From Dirofilaria immitis (Eukaryota > Nematoda > Chromadorea > Rhabditida > Onchocercidae), in the NCBI GenBank assembly GCA_024305405.1, contig JAKNDB010000107.1, positions 2,046,001 through 2,110,000 on the forward strand: a stretch of DNA of 64,000 bases, given 5' to 3'. This document shows, one piece after another, positions 25,516 through 44,300 of this stretch. The notes beneath the pieces are model-generated. The model worked only from the letters and a program-made list of their open reading frames with translations, had not been told where the DNA came from and ran no database searches. Positions within the stretch are counted from its first letter, which is position 1, and every line of letters begins with the position of its first letter. Made by a program: the position numbers and the translations under genes.

Positions 25516-26308
25516 AATTTAATTTGTGCAAACAAGAAAAGATAATATAAGTTAATTTTATCACATGCAATCAATATTGGTCATATTATATAACGACGTA
25601 TATAGTTGACAGAATCGTTAATTGTAATGAAGAAAGGTCATAGGTATCATATACAGAGAGCATTCGAAGAAATTACATAATATAATCATGGTATAATTAT
25701 AATCCATCATCAATATCATTATCATTATAATTACTATCATTCACCGTCACTAAATGATTCTTCATTTTTATGCCATTATGATCACTGTAAATTGTTACCG
25801 TTATCATGTTTTCATTGCTATCACCGTTATCATTATCATTATTGTTAACGTTTAATTAATCTACATGCAAGATATATATATACGTATTTCATAAATTTGC
25901 ATTAAATAAAAAAGATAAGCAAAAAAAAACGAATGATTTATTAGCAAAATAAAAATGTGATTTTATCATTAAATTCTGATAAGAAATCTAAAACTTTTTT
26001 TTTTAAAAAAATTTCGATTAGAATTTTTAACTAAATAAGAAAATCTGTGCAATAATTGAGAGATATTCTTTGTATATATTCTAAATTCATTTATGAAATA
26101 TTTAAAAGAAAATTGAAAAAAAAAAAGATTTCAAATGATTTAGGAATATGTAAAAAAGTAAATGAAACAAATACAATGATCATATAAATTGATTGATTAA
26201 TAAACAAAAATATAAAATAAAATAAAAAAAAAAAAAAAAAAGAAAAGAAATTATTTTCATTCGTGCACTCGTACAGAATAAACATAATGATTATAAACGA
26301 AATAATCA

Positions 26309-26357
26309 AAATTTAATAATCAAATTAAATTTTATATTTAATTTGATTATTAAGTTT
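26309..26357. repeat. 22-base inverted repeat with a 5-base loop
   Basis: Arms 26309-26330 and 26336-26357 are complementary except at one position. The sequence is A/T-only apart from a few bases. It lies between convergent genes, so it could form an RNA hairpin in a 3' UTR or a DNA cruciform. No element identity is evident. Confidence 0.8.
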
Positions 26358-27815
26358 TGTAATATTAAATTTAATAAGGAAGCATATATGTTGTAATATA
26401 CGATAAATATATTAGTTATAAATTTTAAATTTAACGCATATGGTCATTTGCAAAAATTAAATATTTCTTTTCAAAAGATATCAATTGATTCCTCTCTTTC
26501 CTCTTCTTCTTCTTCTTCAGAATATTTAAATTGCATTTTACAATCGTTGATAATTTAATTTAGAATTTATGGCAGTAATATAATAAGTATGATATATAAT
26601 GCAAATCATTTTAATTTTATCAATTTTCTCTTATTTATCCTAGTAAAAATTTCTCTTTTCAAAAATTGAAATAATGAAAATTTTCAAATTTTTGACTAGG
26701 CAAATGATACCCGCATTGAAATCTAGAAAATTCATTTATCAATTTTTTTTTCTGATAATATATGCAAAATTGCCGTCCATTGAAAAGTTAATTATTATCA
26801 ACAGGAAGATTAAACGGAATGTGTAATGGATGACAATATGAATTATTATTTCTCTAGAATATTCATGCAGGAGTTTGTCTAGAAAGCAAATATTATTATA
26901 CTAAAAAAAAAAAAAAATTTGATGAAAGAAAAAGTTGTAAAAGAAAAAAGAAAAAATGAACATTGTATTGATTCGATTTGAAATTTTACCATCTCATTAA
27001 ATTAAAAATTATTTAATTTAATTTTTAAAATCTAAAAGTTAATTAATTAATTCATCATTTACTCATAATGACGAATATACAATCAATCAATATTTTATAT
27101 TGAAAAAAGAAAAGAAAAAAATTCAAAACTTATTTCATATAATTACAATAATAAATGCATCCTTCATTTATATAAATTTACATTTCTAATAATAATAATA
27201 ATAATAATAATGGCATTTTATTTAAAAATATAAATGAAAAATATTCGAATGATAAAATTGAAATTTAATTTTATCAAAAAATATTTTCATATAATTGAAA
27301 ATATATGAAAAATCAACTCATCAACCTGCAGGGAATCATTTTTAAAAAAAAAAAAATGGCAGTAAGATGAAAAGAAAAAAAAAGTTGTAATTTATAGAAA
27401 AAAAAAAAAAATGGATGGATACAAATAGATGATAGATAATGAATGGGAGGAGGAATATCATGAAACGATACAGTTGCGATAGATGACAATAATAGGTAAA
27501 TGGAGTGAGTGAATCGCTTAAAAATCAAGGAAGCAATTGAAATCGCTCGATCGTGTAGATGGAATTAAGGTTTGCAAACCTTTGATTGCTGTTGTTTGCA
27601 GATAAACCCTGCTAAAAATACGATATGTATAGTTAGTTAAACTGATGTTTGATGTTAAAATTCTGAATCTGTAGACATAACAAACAGCATCGAAGCGAAC
27701 TATTTAATAGACTGATGATGATGGGATAAGGTTTCATTTTTTGAAGCAACCGTTTCGTACTTCAATACTTCGTTTTTTTTTTTTTTTTTCCTTTCTACAC
27801 GAATTTTTGTTTATT

Positions 27816-33217
<5,402 letters not shown>

Positions 33218-34179
33218 TTCCACTCGTTTTTCGCCGACGCCATTTCGGCGACTCTTCCAAAAAAATAAAATTCACTATGAGCAAATCAATTTGTTATATA
33301 ACCGTGAAAGCAGCGAAACATTGATTCATTAATATGCAATAATTCTGTGTATTTATAAATTCATCATTCGTCTAATCTTTCTGTTATATCATCAGAAGAA
33401 TGATAAAAGATAATGTTAATCATACACTTGAGAGATGTTAAGTGTTAAGTTGTTATGAGATTTACTGGAACTAAAATTATCTAAACATTAATTTCAGGAA
33501 TGTTTATGGCAGATAATGATAACATTAACATCTAAATGTTTTTATAACATATTAACGAAGCATTAAAAAAATTTCATTGAACACTTCCAAAGCTTTATTA
33601 TTATCACCATGTGATAAGATTATCACAAAAGTCTTTCATTATCTTATCATGATAGTTAACAAATATCTCATTCAAAAGAGAAGCTCAATTAAGGTAAAAC
33701 ATTAATGAATGGTATTACTAAAATAAAAACAGAAAAACAATAAAAACTGAATGCTAATTTGGAATGGCTGTGTAAGGAAAGAAATAAATGGTAAAAGAGA
33801 CCGTAATCTGTAGAGACTATGAAATCAAAGTAAAGGGATGGGAAATCCACAAATGGGTATATGTCATCCCCAAGCAATAGCATCAAAAGCACGAATTTCA
33901 TTGGTAGCGCTGGATTTATTACGGTAACAAGAGCACGATATGTTCGTTCGCTTTTTCTCCCCATCCTTGGCTATCATAGGTGATTATCACATGAAGGTAG
34001 GTAGTAATCAATATCAGTATATGATACTGTGTTTCTACCTCATTCCTTTTAAAGGTACCAATTGAGACATGCATAAATAAATAGGCCTTATATCTTTGTC
34101 TTTCATCAAATCCATAATTATCATAATAAATTTTTCTGTTTTAAGCATTGGCGACATTCCGGAGCCTATTGGATAAGAC

Positions 34180-34184
<5 letters not shown>

Positions 34185-34244
<60 letters not shown>
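34185..34244. repeat. (AC)30 microsatellite
   Basis: Sixty bases of uninterrupted AC. A second, interrupted AC array follows at 34317-34350 and runs into (AT)8. Confidence 0.95.
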
Positions 34245-34246
<2 letters not shown>

Positions 34247-34316
34247 CTCATCCTTTCCAATATCACATTATTCAATTTTTATCCATCTAATTGTTACTTC
34301 ACTTTATTTTCAGCAT

Positions 34317-34366
34317 ACACACACACACACACACACACAGACACACACACATATATATATATATAT
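34317..34366. repeat. compound (AC)n-(AT)n microsatellite
   Basis: AC repeats with one AG interruption, then AT repeats. Only about 70 bases separate it from the array at 34185-34244. Confidence 0.9.
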
Positions 34367-36004
34367 AAATGTATTATATTATTTTTGCATATATACTGAT
34401 TAGAAATATTTCTTAAGGCTATTTTATTTTATTTGGAATTTTTAGGAGAGGGTAGGTTTGCATGCTTGAAAATAACATTTCAATGTTGAATTGCACTATC
34501 ATGCGGAATAATAGCCGCTGTTTCATTTAACAATTCGATTCACCATCAATAATTCGCCTTTTATTCTTCTCTCTCTCATAATTTTCTTTTTTTTTTTTTT
34601 TTTTAAACAAAATATCAGCTATAAGTGAAAGCAAAATTGCTTACAAATGTGGCATTAATGAAGGATGAAGAGTAAACTTTAAAGCTCAGCAAGTTAATTC
34701 TAAATACATTCCCATAAAATATTTTATCAGATTCCAAGCATGTTTCAATATTAGATGCCAATTTTGTTCGATTTGGAAGCATACATATATGCTGCAACAA
34801 TATATGCCTATTAAATAGTTGAAATACTAAAATTAAATATATATTGGATTTATCAAAATTTTCTTCCATTCAGTAATCATTCCAATCCAAAAAAAAAAAA
34901 AATTTTATAGAAATTACCAGAACTTTTTGAAAATTCAACGTAACACAGTATTTATTTATCTACCCATTTCAATTAACTTAGTTTACATCATTCATATAGT
35001 ATCATTCAGGGCTATGGTATATACTAACTTTTGATTAAAAAGGTTTCAGTACCGTATTCCGTAACATGTCCTTCTACAAACAATCATTATTATATTAGGA
35101 TTATTTGTTCGATTATTTAATAAGCAATATTATTTTCACATTTAATATCACTATATTTTATCGTTGGAAATAATTTAAATAAATAATCGAACGGAATAGA
35201 ATTGTTCCCCTCCCCTTCCCTTTCCCCGTTCCTTTCCTATTAATTCATTTAACAACGATATCAGGCGCCATCTGATAACAAATAATATTAGTGATATATG
35301 TGATGGTATTAGTTGGAGATATTTTTCACTATGATTTCATTCTATCTAAAATGCTACTACGATTCTCATCACAATGGCCTTTCTTTTTAAATCAAACCTA
35401 ACGGAAATGGCAGCGATAACAATCTTACAACTTCCGGGATTATTCGATCTAAAAAAAAAAAAAAAAAAAACAAAACAAAGCAAAACAAAGAACTTCTTAT
35501 TACCTCCAGACATATATCAAATGATGTAATAATGCATTTTGTATCGGCATAAATCGATGATTCTATGGAATATAGACGAAAGAAAAAAAAAAAAAGGCCA
35601 TTGATATTTACAATGTTCAATTTTTGACAATACATAGAGACGAATCACAAACGATACATTCATTCCTTTAAAGATGATATGGTATTTTTGCGCCACGCTA
35701 TAAAATATCTTACTAAATTAATCCATTGTTAAATATTGAAGAGTTAAATCTTGAAGTATAATAAATTAGAAAGATAAGTTTAAACATTAATTGTATTTAT
35801 TCAAACAAAATAATATCAAAGAAGAAATATTAATTAAGAAATATTGATTAAATCATTGATAATTTAAATAAACAATGTATCATTTAATTTATCTCATATC
35901 CTCAACTATTTTTTTTTTTCAACAATAAGATTATTAGCTTTAGAGCATAGATTTGGTTAAAGTTGTATTTGGATAGGAAAAGTTTAAAAGATTAACTTAT
36001 TGTT

Positions 36005-36005
<1 letters not shown>

Positions 36006-36032
<27 letters not shown>
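36006..36032. repeat. (AG)n microsatellite
   Basis: About 13 AG units in an otherwise A-rich stretch. Confidence 0.9.
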
Positions 36033-36035
<3 letters not shown>

Positions 36036-36654
36036 GAAAAAGAAGGAAGAAAAAAAAATGCAGTTAGCACTGTCCGAGTAGAATACTAAAAGATATTTAT
36101 TCAAAGGTTATGAGAGAAAAAAAACAAACGATAGATGGAAAACTTTTGACAGATAGATTAAAAAGAGAAAATGATTTGATTGCTCGGTCGATTGAATGTT
36201 GACGTCAGAATGTCCGATGATCATCGAATCAATGCTCTGATATGTTCCGTCGTTTCGTTCAAACGCAGGAGAAATAAATGATATGATCAAAAAATTTTGA
36301 TTTTAGAAAAGTGAAAGACATACAAAAATGTATCTATCTATTTTTGGAAAAAGAAAAGAGAGAGAAGAGAATAACTAATTTTCCTGAATAAACAATGATA
36401 GAAACGAATGATAAAACAAAATGTAAAATGTTAAAAAAAAAAAAAAAAAAACATTGCATTAAAGAAAGGGAAACGAAGAAAGCCAATTCATTTAGATTTA
36501 TAAAATTTATTCTTTTCATTTGACATATCGATTCATTTTAGGTATGTAACGGGAATGGGGTAGGTGATAACGGATTGATAAAGATAGAATTGTTGATAGT
36601 AATGCTGATAAGGTTAATAAAGTCTTTCAATGATTAGCAATACGATGATGTTAG

Positions 36655-36756
36655 CAGTAATAGTAGTAGCAGTAATAGTAGTAGTAGTAACAGCATCAGT
36701 ATCAGCAGTATCGTCATTATCAGCAGTAGCAGCAGTAGCAGCAGCAGCAGAAGCAT
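36655..36756. repeat. TAG/CAG trinucleotide-rich patch
   Basis: Interspersed AGT and AGC triplets over about 100 bases. All plausible frames hit stop codons on the + strand, so it is not a coding homopolymer. Confidence 0.8.
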
Positions 36757-37789
36757 CAATGATTAATAAAAGCGGCAGAAAGTGTTGATGGAAAAAACAC
36801 TAAATGCTATCAGCGTGACATCTCCGTTAACTGAGGGGATGATGATAACGATCACTTCACTCTCTTCATATAATAGCTTGCATCTTTTTGTTTCATTTTT
36901 TCCATCTTTATTTATTATTGCATATCGATATGATAGAAAGAGAAATAGCATTGAAAGGAGGAAAGAACAGAGAGACAACATAAATGTATATGTCACATAG
37001 GCAATACAGTAAGTAAGAACTGTATCAGATGGTAAATCAAGCAAAAATGCTCGAACACCGGAAAGATTCGAATCATCTGAGAGACATTTTATATTCAACA
37101 TATACGGTATATTAAAATGCAAAAGCTTATAATTTCATTTCAGTTCAGTTATCTCGGTAAGATTGCCAAATTGATACCGTAATATTATTAAAGTTTGAAG
37201 AATGATAAGGATAGCATAATTTATCTTACACATCATACACTATTATTATATTCTGATTTAAAAAATGCTATTTATTGCATGTGAATATAAAAATTGGAAT
37301 ATAGAAATGGAAATTAGAAATGAATAATTGAATAATTAAAAAGAGAAATAGGAGAGAGTAAATTCATGAAATAATAGATAATAAATATGAGATGGTAATA
37401 GAATGATGTTCTATGAGCTTTTCATTCAGTTAATATTATCAATTGAATGATTTCTATTTTCTAATTTTAATCAAAATTTCAATTGAAAGATGTATTATTA
37501 GAGTGACAAATATAGATAAAAGAATAAAAGAAGGGAAGAGAGAAAACGATAAAGAAAATAAGATAAAAATGAAAAGGAAGTTAAATTTTCAAAAAAAAAA
37601 AAATAAAATAAATAAATATAAATAAAAATATATGTGATTGAGAAGAATATAAATCATTTGAATCCTTAGCTTCGATCAGATAAGATTGAATCAGATCGGT
37701 TGTTCGAATCCGATCAAAGTTATTCCTACCAGTAGCAATTGCAACAGCATCAGCAGCTAACGTCATTGAAAGTGAAGATGCCTCTAAGT

Positions 37790-37927
37790 TGTGTGTGTGT
37801 GTGTGTGTGTGTATGGATGTGTGTGTGTGTGCGTGAGTGTATGTGTATGTGTGTATGCTTGTATATATATGTGTATGTGTGTGTGTGTGTATGTGTGTGT
37901 GTGTCTGTATATATGTATGTAGTGTGT
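37790..37927. repeat. degenerate (TG)n array
   Basis: TG repeats with TA and TGCG interruptions over about 140 bases. It causes the artefactual Cys/Val-rich and Thr/His-rich frames on the two strands. Confidence 0.9.
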
Positions 37928-38120
37928 AGTTGTGAGAGGGACGGTGTGCAAATGGTAAACTTGAAGGAGAAGTAAGGGAGGAAAGGAGATGAGTTGATAC
38001 GGAATATAAGATATTAAAAAAGATTATAAGAGAAATGATGATAGTTGGAGGTGCACCCAAAAGTGTGTATTCTCGGGGTAGTAGTACCATCGGTAGACAC
38101 CGTTAAGTTGATGTCTGATA

Positions 38121-38440
38121 GTAGTGGCAGCGGTGAAAGCGGCGATGGCGGCGATGGCGGCGATGGCGGCGGCGGCGGCGGCGGCAGTGATGATAGCGAT
38201 GGCGGTAGTGGCGGTGGCGGTAGCGGTGCTTGATGAATTTAACCGACGACTGTTTCTTCGACTTCTCTTCTTTCCTTCCACCTTATTCATCCATCATCTT
38301 CTCTTCAAATCGTAGCTATTAATACAGCAGCAGCAGCAGCAGCAGCAACAGCAGTAGCAACAACGCCGCAGCAGCGGTAGTGATAGTACGGTTGCTGTAT
38401 CGCAATTGATGGCTGCTGTTCGTCGCCGTCACTTGCACAG
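38121..38440. repeat. G+C-rich GGC / CAG trinucleotide block
   Basis: GGCGAT/GGC triplets (38121-38230) are followed after about 90 bases by a CAG run (38324-38352) and mixed GCA/GCC codons to about 38440. It is by far the most G+C-rich stretch in the window. Frames on both strands stay open because the unit is three bases, but the translations are Gly/Ser, Ala or Thr/Ala low-complexity. It could be a distal YAP first exon or promoter island; this is not shown. Confidence 0.75.
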
Positions 38441-41318
38441 GCAAATGAGCGATGCCCGCCTGCCAACTTGTCCTCGTTCCTCTTCACTTTCAGTTTTCTT
38501 CTTGAAGATATGTTGTGCTATTCAATGAAATACTAACAGTGTATATTATCAGTGACATATCATTGCTTCTCGTATCGTATTCACGTTATTTGTATTTGCA
38601 CGTGGATGAACGTGATCGGAATAGCCGGACAGAGTATAAGAATGAATTTTAGTATTGATATGATAATAAGTTAAAAATCTTATCTGTTGTAAAATTTGCA
38701 TGATGAATGCGACAATAAATGCAACATTTTATATTTTTATCAGTTTTATAAATGCAATTCATTTCCTTTCTCGATAAACTAACTATTCTTGTGAAAACTT
38801 TGAATATCCTTTTCTAGTATGAATTATATGATAAAAATATAACATTTTCATTGATAATTTAATCATACAGCATCAATTTTGTTTATTAAAAAATGGCCCA
38901 TTTTAAGTATACATTTAATATTGATGTTTCAACTGAGACGTGATGATGATATTCATTAAAAATTTATGAATAGATTGAAAACATTTTGTCCCACAATTTT
39001 TGTAATCATTCGCCTTATCAAATAAAATACTACTTTATTACATACTTTGATTGAATTTTTTTTAAAAATTTTTTCCATGAAAATTTGTTGCAAATGATGA
39101 ATAAATGAAGTTCTACTAATATGATGAACAAAATGAAGCTTATCAACAAGAATAGAATGAATCTCTGTTCGAGACATAATATTAACAAGAAGTTTAATAG
39201 TTCTGCTGTTTTCTTAAACACATATTGAAAATTATATTTTTTTTTATTGTTTATAAGATCATTTCGAACATAACTTTATTTGACATTATACAAAATAGAA
39301 ATATCAATTGATTTAAAAACATTATTGTTATTGTTGAAATTATAAGATAAAAAAAAAAAAAGGAAGGATTAAATTGCCTTATCATCAATGATTACTTATC
39401 AATCAAATTTACAATAATATGAAAATTTCAATGAAAAAGATAAGAGTATTACTTGAAAAATAAAACAATCCTAAATTGCTAATATTCTGTTTTAGAATAA
39501 AAAAAAAAAAAAGAAATATTTCATTATTATATTAATTGCATATCTAAAAATGAGCATTTCTCAATAATAATAGATATAATAAAATTAAAATTATAAATAA
39601 TCCATTTATAATGTAATATCAATTAACATTACATAATTTGATATATATTTAATCTACAGAATAAGATAGGAATGGATTGACTGCTAATACATAATAGAGT
39701 ATGTTCTAAATATCTGAAAGAATAAATAAATATCATATAAAATAAGATAAACGATACCCGATAAAAATTGATTTAAATCAAACTGCTCAAATATGATAGA
39801 AGTTTAGCAGCATTGGAACTGATATGATGACATTTCAGTTCATATTTTTATCAGGCAACATGTACACCATTAATCTATTCAGGGTTTATCATCTTATTTA
39901 TCATTTCGTATCTTTTTCATTCTTTCTTGTACCGTTATTGTTAGCGCCTGTCTATTACGGTATCTTTAATTTGCATAAAATTGATGAACACACTTTGAAG
40001 AATAGCTATAAAAAATAGAATTTAAGCCAACGAATTAGCTCAAGGCTTAGTTTTGGATATAATGCTCAAACACACCAGGCAATTTATTTTCAGCGATTTT
40101 GTCATATATCAACTGATTAATTGAGATTAATTCGGCATTAATACTTGAAATCAAAGGAAAGAATTACAGCCCAAAATTCGTACAAATTGTCTCATTAGCA
40201 GTAGTAACTAATATGACATAGCGATACGACAGCTCAAGGTCAAGGATACACTATAACCTTTTGTCCTTTCGTATCTGCTGATGGAGCTATCGATATATCA
40301 CTGCCACCCACAACAAATGTCTACTGAGATTAAAGGAATGTACGGTGAGAAATATCAACTTGACTGACAGTAAAATATTCCTTCATAGATCTCGTATTTG
40401 TCCGGTACAGGGATTTATAGTGGTGGAAGAATGACGCCGTTGCATGTTTACCACTCCTTTGTTTACAATATGCTCCTTGATGAGAGAAACAACAATCTGT
40501 TCTACTCAATATCTGTCACCATCAATAATAGAAATATACTGCTAAACAATAAACAGAACCTGAACTTAAATCAAGAACTTTCCTCAATGACCGATGAGAC
40601 ATAGAGGCACTATTTTCTTGAATTACGGGTGTTAATAATATGGACGTGTTGAAAAAGCAAATTAGGCTTTCCATGATTAGCTAGCTTATCACCATAAGAA
40701 TGATTTTGGGATGAAATTAATAAAAATGATAGAAAAAAAGGGTTTAAAATCTATATTCACAGTCATGTCGGATATATAAATTTATATTAATAATAATGAG
40801 GCATTGCATTGGAACATGAACAATCATAGCAGAAAAAAATCAAAACATTAAAAAATTTGCAAAAGACTATACAAAATTGAAAAGTTATATAAGATAAATG
40901 TGCACAATCATTTCCTAACATTTGAGATTTTATTGAAAGAGATTCAAAACAGATAATTGCTAAAATTCGGCTTACAAATCTATGCAAAAATTCTTCTAAT
41001 ACAAATAATCGTCGAATATCTCCTCTCTCTGTTCCGATACTCCTTGATAATCAAAAATTGCTCCCTCAGCATATGCTCAATAAATGCGTAAATCAACCCT
41101 CAATTTAATTATGCACCGTAAAAGAATGCTTATTGTTAGTAATTCATCATACTTAATATGAAACCTGCACGAGCATGAAATATAAATAAATATCCCTTTT
41201 ATTCAGATTCAGATAAGCCTATCTAAAAGTAAGTGGCAACTTGGAAAACGAAATTAGCTTGAAGCTTATCATAGACAATTGAAGCCTTCAATCAAAAACA
41301 TATAAAATATAATTTGAA

Positions 41319-44300
41319 CTATTCAATACAAAATAAATTGCGGTATTGTTCCCTAAGAATATTTTTTGCACTTTCCCCATCGCATTTCGTGGCAGTTGAT
41401 CAAGACAGAGAAAACGTTTCGGTACTTTATAGTTAGCAAGTTTTGTATGAAGGATACGTATCGCTTCAGATTCATGCAGAAATGCATGACTGCCTGATTG
41501 TGGTACATAAACTGCTAACACTGCTTCGCCCAAATCATGATGTGGAATACCTGAAGACAAACTTCACCGCACATAAATCAAGCTGAATACTATGCGTAAT
41601 ATTATAAGTACATAAGCATGGATCCTCCTTGCATTTTCTCATTCATATGTTGAACCAATCTACATACATAATACTAACGTTCTAAAGGATTAAGGATATA
41701 TATAAATGTAGTGCAAAAGTTATCTATCGCAATTTCATGTAGCGGTATAATTTTATATAGTTTCGATGAGAAACCAAGGGAATAAAAGAACGAAGGGCTA
41801 AGAAAATGCATTTGTGTCAACAACAAAAGAAACATTTTACTAAAAATATTTCTTTTGTTCACGAAGTAATGGTAATATTCATATATTCCATAATAGAATA
41901 TTAACATAAAACTCAAGGAACCAGAAGGAAAAGCAGAAGAAAGAATTCCTTTTATTAAGACATTTTGACGCTAAATGCTGAAAAAATAATGAATAATGAT
42001 TTACCTATTACAGCTGATTCCAATACATGTGGTAAAGAATCTACAGCATCTTCCACTTCCTTCGGGTACACGTTTAATCCGCCACTTATAATTAAATCTT
42101 TTGCACGACCTTGTATCCACAGAAAACCTTCAAACATATACTAAATTAATAAAACTGCTAAATATAAATGAGATATTTAACAGCTGAACCGCTAACAGAT
42201 AATTATCCTGCTTATGTTCAATCAATGACGCTAGCATTACTGCAACACATATTATTATTCATTTTCACTTGATGTTTATGATCGTTCTTCCATCGAAGCG
42301 AAAACACTACCTCACATGAATATTTTTTAGTGATTTTTTTCTTATAAAGTAATTAAAAATCCGATTGGAACAAAAAAGAAAAAGAACGGAATAAAGAATC
42401 TTTCCTATCAATACTTTGACTTTAAATATAAGGAAAATTTGGTTTATATAAAATTTCGGATAGACTGAAATTTACCATCGTCATCAATTTTACCAATATC
42501 ACCAGTATTGAAAAATCCATCTTCACTAAAAACTTTCTGTGTTATTTTCTCATTTTTCCAGTAACCCAAGAATAAGCTCGGAAGGCGAATTTGCACCAAA
42601 TCGTTTTCGGTTGTACGAATCTACAGTACGCATGTCATTAATTTTACTTTTTGACAATTTAATAAAGAATATCTAATTGCAACATAGCAAATAAATGGTC
42701 TGAACCATTGACCATCTAGGACTGACTATTGACTATCTATCCTTTGATATCATAAAGCTGAGGGCAAATCTAGTTCGCATATATATATTTATATACAAAG
42801 TAATAAATTAATTACTATTCAGGAAAACTAAGCCCACCAGATCTTTCCTTAGTTTATTATTTTAAAAAAGAAAGAATCATTATTAGGGTTGAAAATATTA
42901 TAATATATAATACGGTTCCACATTACTAAACTTACTATTCTTTTTCAAAAATTTTCATCCTATACGATTTCAGATTAATCATAACTCCCACTATTCACCA
43001 CAATTTTTTCTATCTTCATCTTCCTCAGATATAGTTCACTATTTTTCCATCCCAGCATATATGCTATACCTCGGCCTATTGCATACAACGTGAACAGGAT
43101 TATGATGTGCTATACGCTATATCAATTATACCAAAGATAAACTTTATTTCCGCATGCAATAAAGAATGTTCCATTTTCAATTTTACTTTTTCGCACCAAG
43201 GATATTACAATGAAATATATAAACAGAGTGAATGGGGAAAGAAAAACTTACATTACCACCTGGTAAAACTTTTCCAACAGATCCTTTCCTACGATCATTG
43301 TAGAGATTGGTTGTAATTACAGCTGCTGAAAATTCTTATTCAAGTTGGAATTATAAGTAAACTGACTTTATTAACGTAACTATTACAAATCATTAGTTAA
43401 CAATGATTCTATCCAAGTCTTCAATATGTGATATTATCTTTTGCCCAAAATTTGTGCTACATGCATTAGCTCAGGAGTTTATGAACATATATAACAGTGA
43501 TAATATGATAGAATAATTTATATCAATAAACAGTGATATTCGTTGGCGTCTATATTTTATCTAAGTTGTGGCTTAACCATCGATAACAATGAAGATAAAA
43601 TGATAACTTAATTGATTTATATATTTTTTTATCATGATCAACTAAGTAGGCTTAATAAGCATTTTAGCTAGCATGCTACCAACAAAATAATACACTATAT
43701 ATATATATTATTATATAGTGCTTATATCTTAATCAAGGTATTACGTCGTAACATATATATATATATATTATGGCGTGTTACAATACCTTGATTAAGATAT
43801 AAGCACTATATAAAATGATATTATGATATCATCTTTTCAGTGTACTATTCTAAAGCGTGACACTTTTTTTATTAATATCTGTTCAAACAACAGTGTTGCT
43901 CACTAATTGTTATTTTGAAAGGAATCGCACTCTTATCAGTCTTCGTATGATGATGATAACATTAAATAGAAATTTGCAGTAAATGTCGTCAGTAATACCT
44001 AAAACGATTTCTGCCACTTTAGTACGTAAAACAGTTATTCATAAAATATAATGATGTATCCAAGGAACAAAGAAGTAACCGAATAAAAAAGTTATTTTAT
44101 TCAACCGCTAAAGACAACACAAATAAATCCCAAATATAATAGATGCAACATAAACAACCTTCGGTCATGCCATAACGTTCTAGTATTTCATGTCCAGTTC
44201 GTTGCTTGAAATCTTCCCATAACACAGTGGATAAAGGTGCACTTCCACTAATAAATAGACGAATATTTTTGGTTAGATTTTTGTCGAAATTGGATCGTTG

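Larger units (their letters stand above)
24294..27815. other. 3.5 kb convergent intergenic region between FAM43 and YAP
   Basis: Both neighbours end here, so it holds two 3' UTRs. Apart from a T-run joined to a G-rich tract (25480-25515), a near-perfect hairpin (26309-26357), an imperfect hairpin near 24853-24901, a TCA/ATC-rich patch near 25700-25850 and several poly(A) runs, I see nothing. Open frames at 26091-26309 and 27313-27528 are Phe-rich low-complexity shadows of poly(A)/poly(T). Confidence 0.5.
33244..41318. other. 8 kb microsatellite-rich region upstream of YAP
   Basis: No spliced gene could be built. It holds (AC)n at 34185-34244 and 34317-34350, (AG)n at 36006-36032, a TAG/CAG trinucleotide patch at 36655-36756, a TG-rich array at 37790-37927 and a G+C-rich trinucleotide block at 38120-38440. 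The longer open frames (37581-38090, 38024-38487) are translations of these repeats. Frames at 39824-40018 and 40398-40604 lack splice partners and family resemblance. Since YAP reads leftwards, this should be its promoter and enhancer region; the MatB-type gene ends at its right edge. Confidence 0.5.

Noticed and set aside
34035..34244. Cys-Val repeat protein
   Set aside because: Direct translation of the (AC)30 microsatellite.
37660..37730. tRNA-like B box (gttcgaatcc)
   Set aside because: No matching acceptor stem, A box or anticodon arm could be folded around it.
37581..38090. 169-codon minus-strand frame, the longest in the window
   Set aside because: Its core is the translation of the TG/AC array (His-Thr repeats), with Ile/Phe-rich ends; no family or splice evidence.
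38024..38487. Ala/Gly/Ser-rich frames on both strands
   Set aside because: They are translations of GGC and CAG trinucleotide repeats and stay open only because the period is three.
41288..41318. Extended C-terminus of the malonyl-CoA synthetase as written
   Set aside because: The tail after KVQK in the written frame is hydrophobic and unlike the family; the alternative frame gives the normal NILREQ ending and a stop at 41319.
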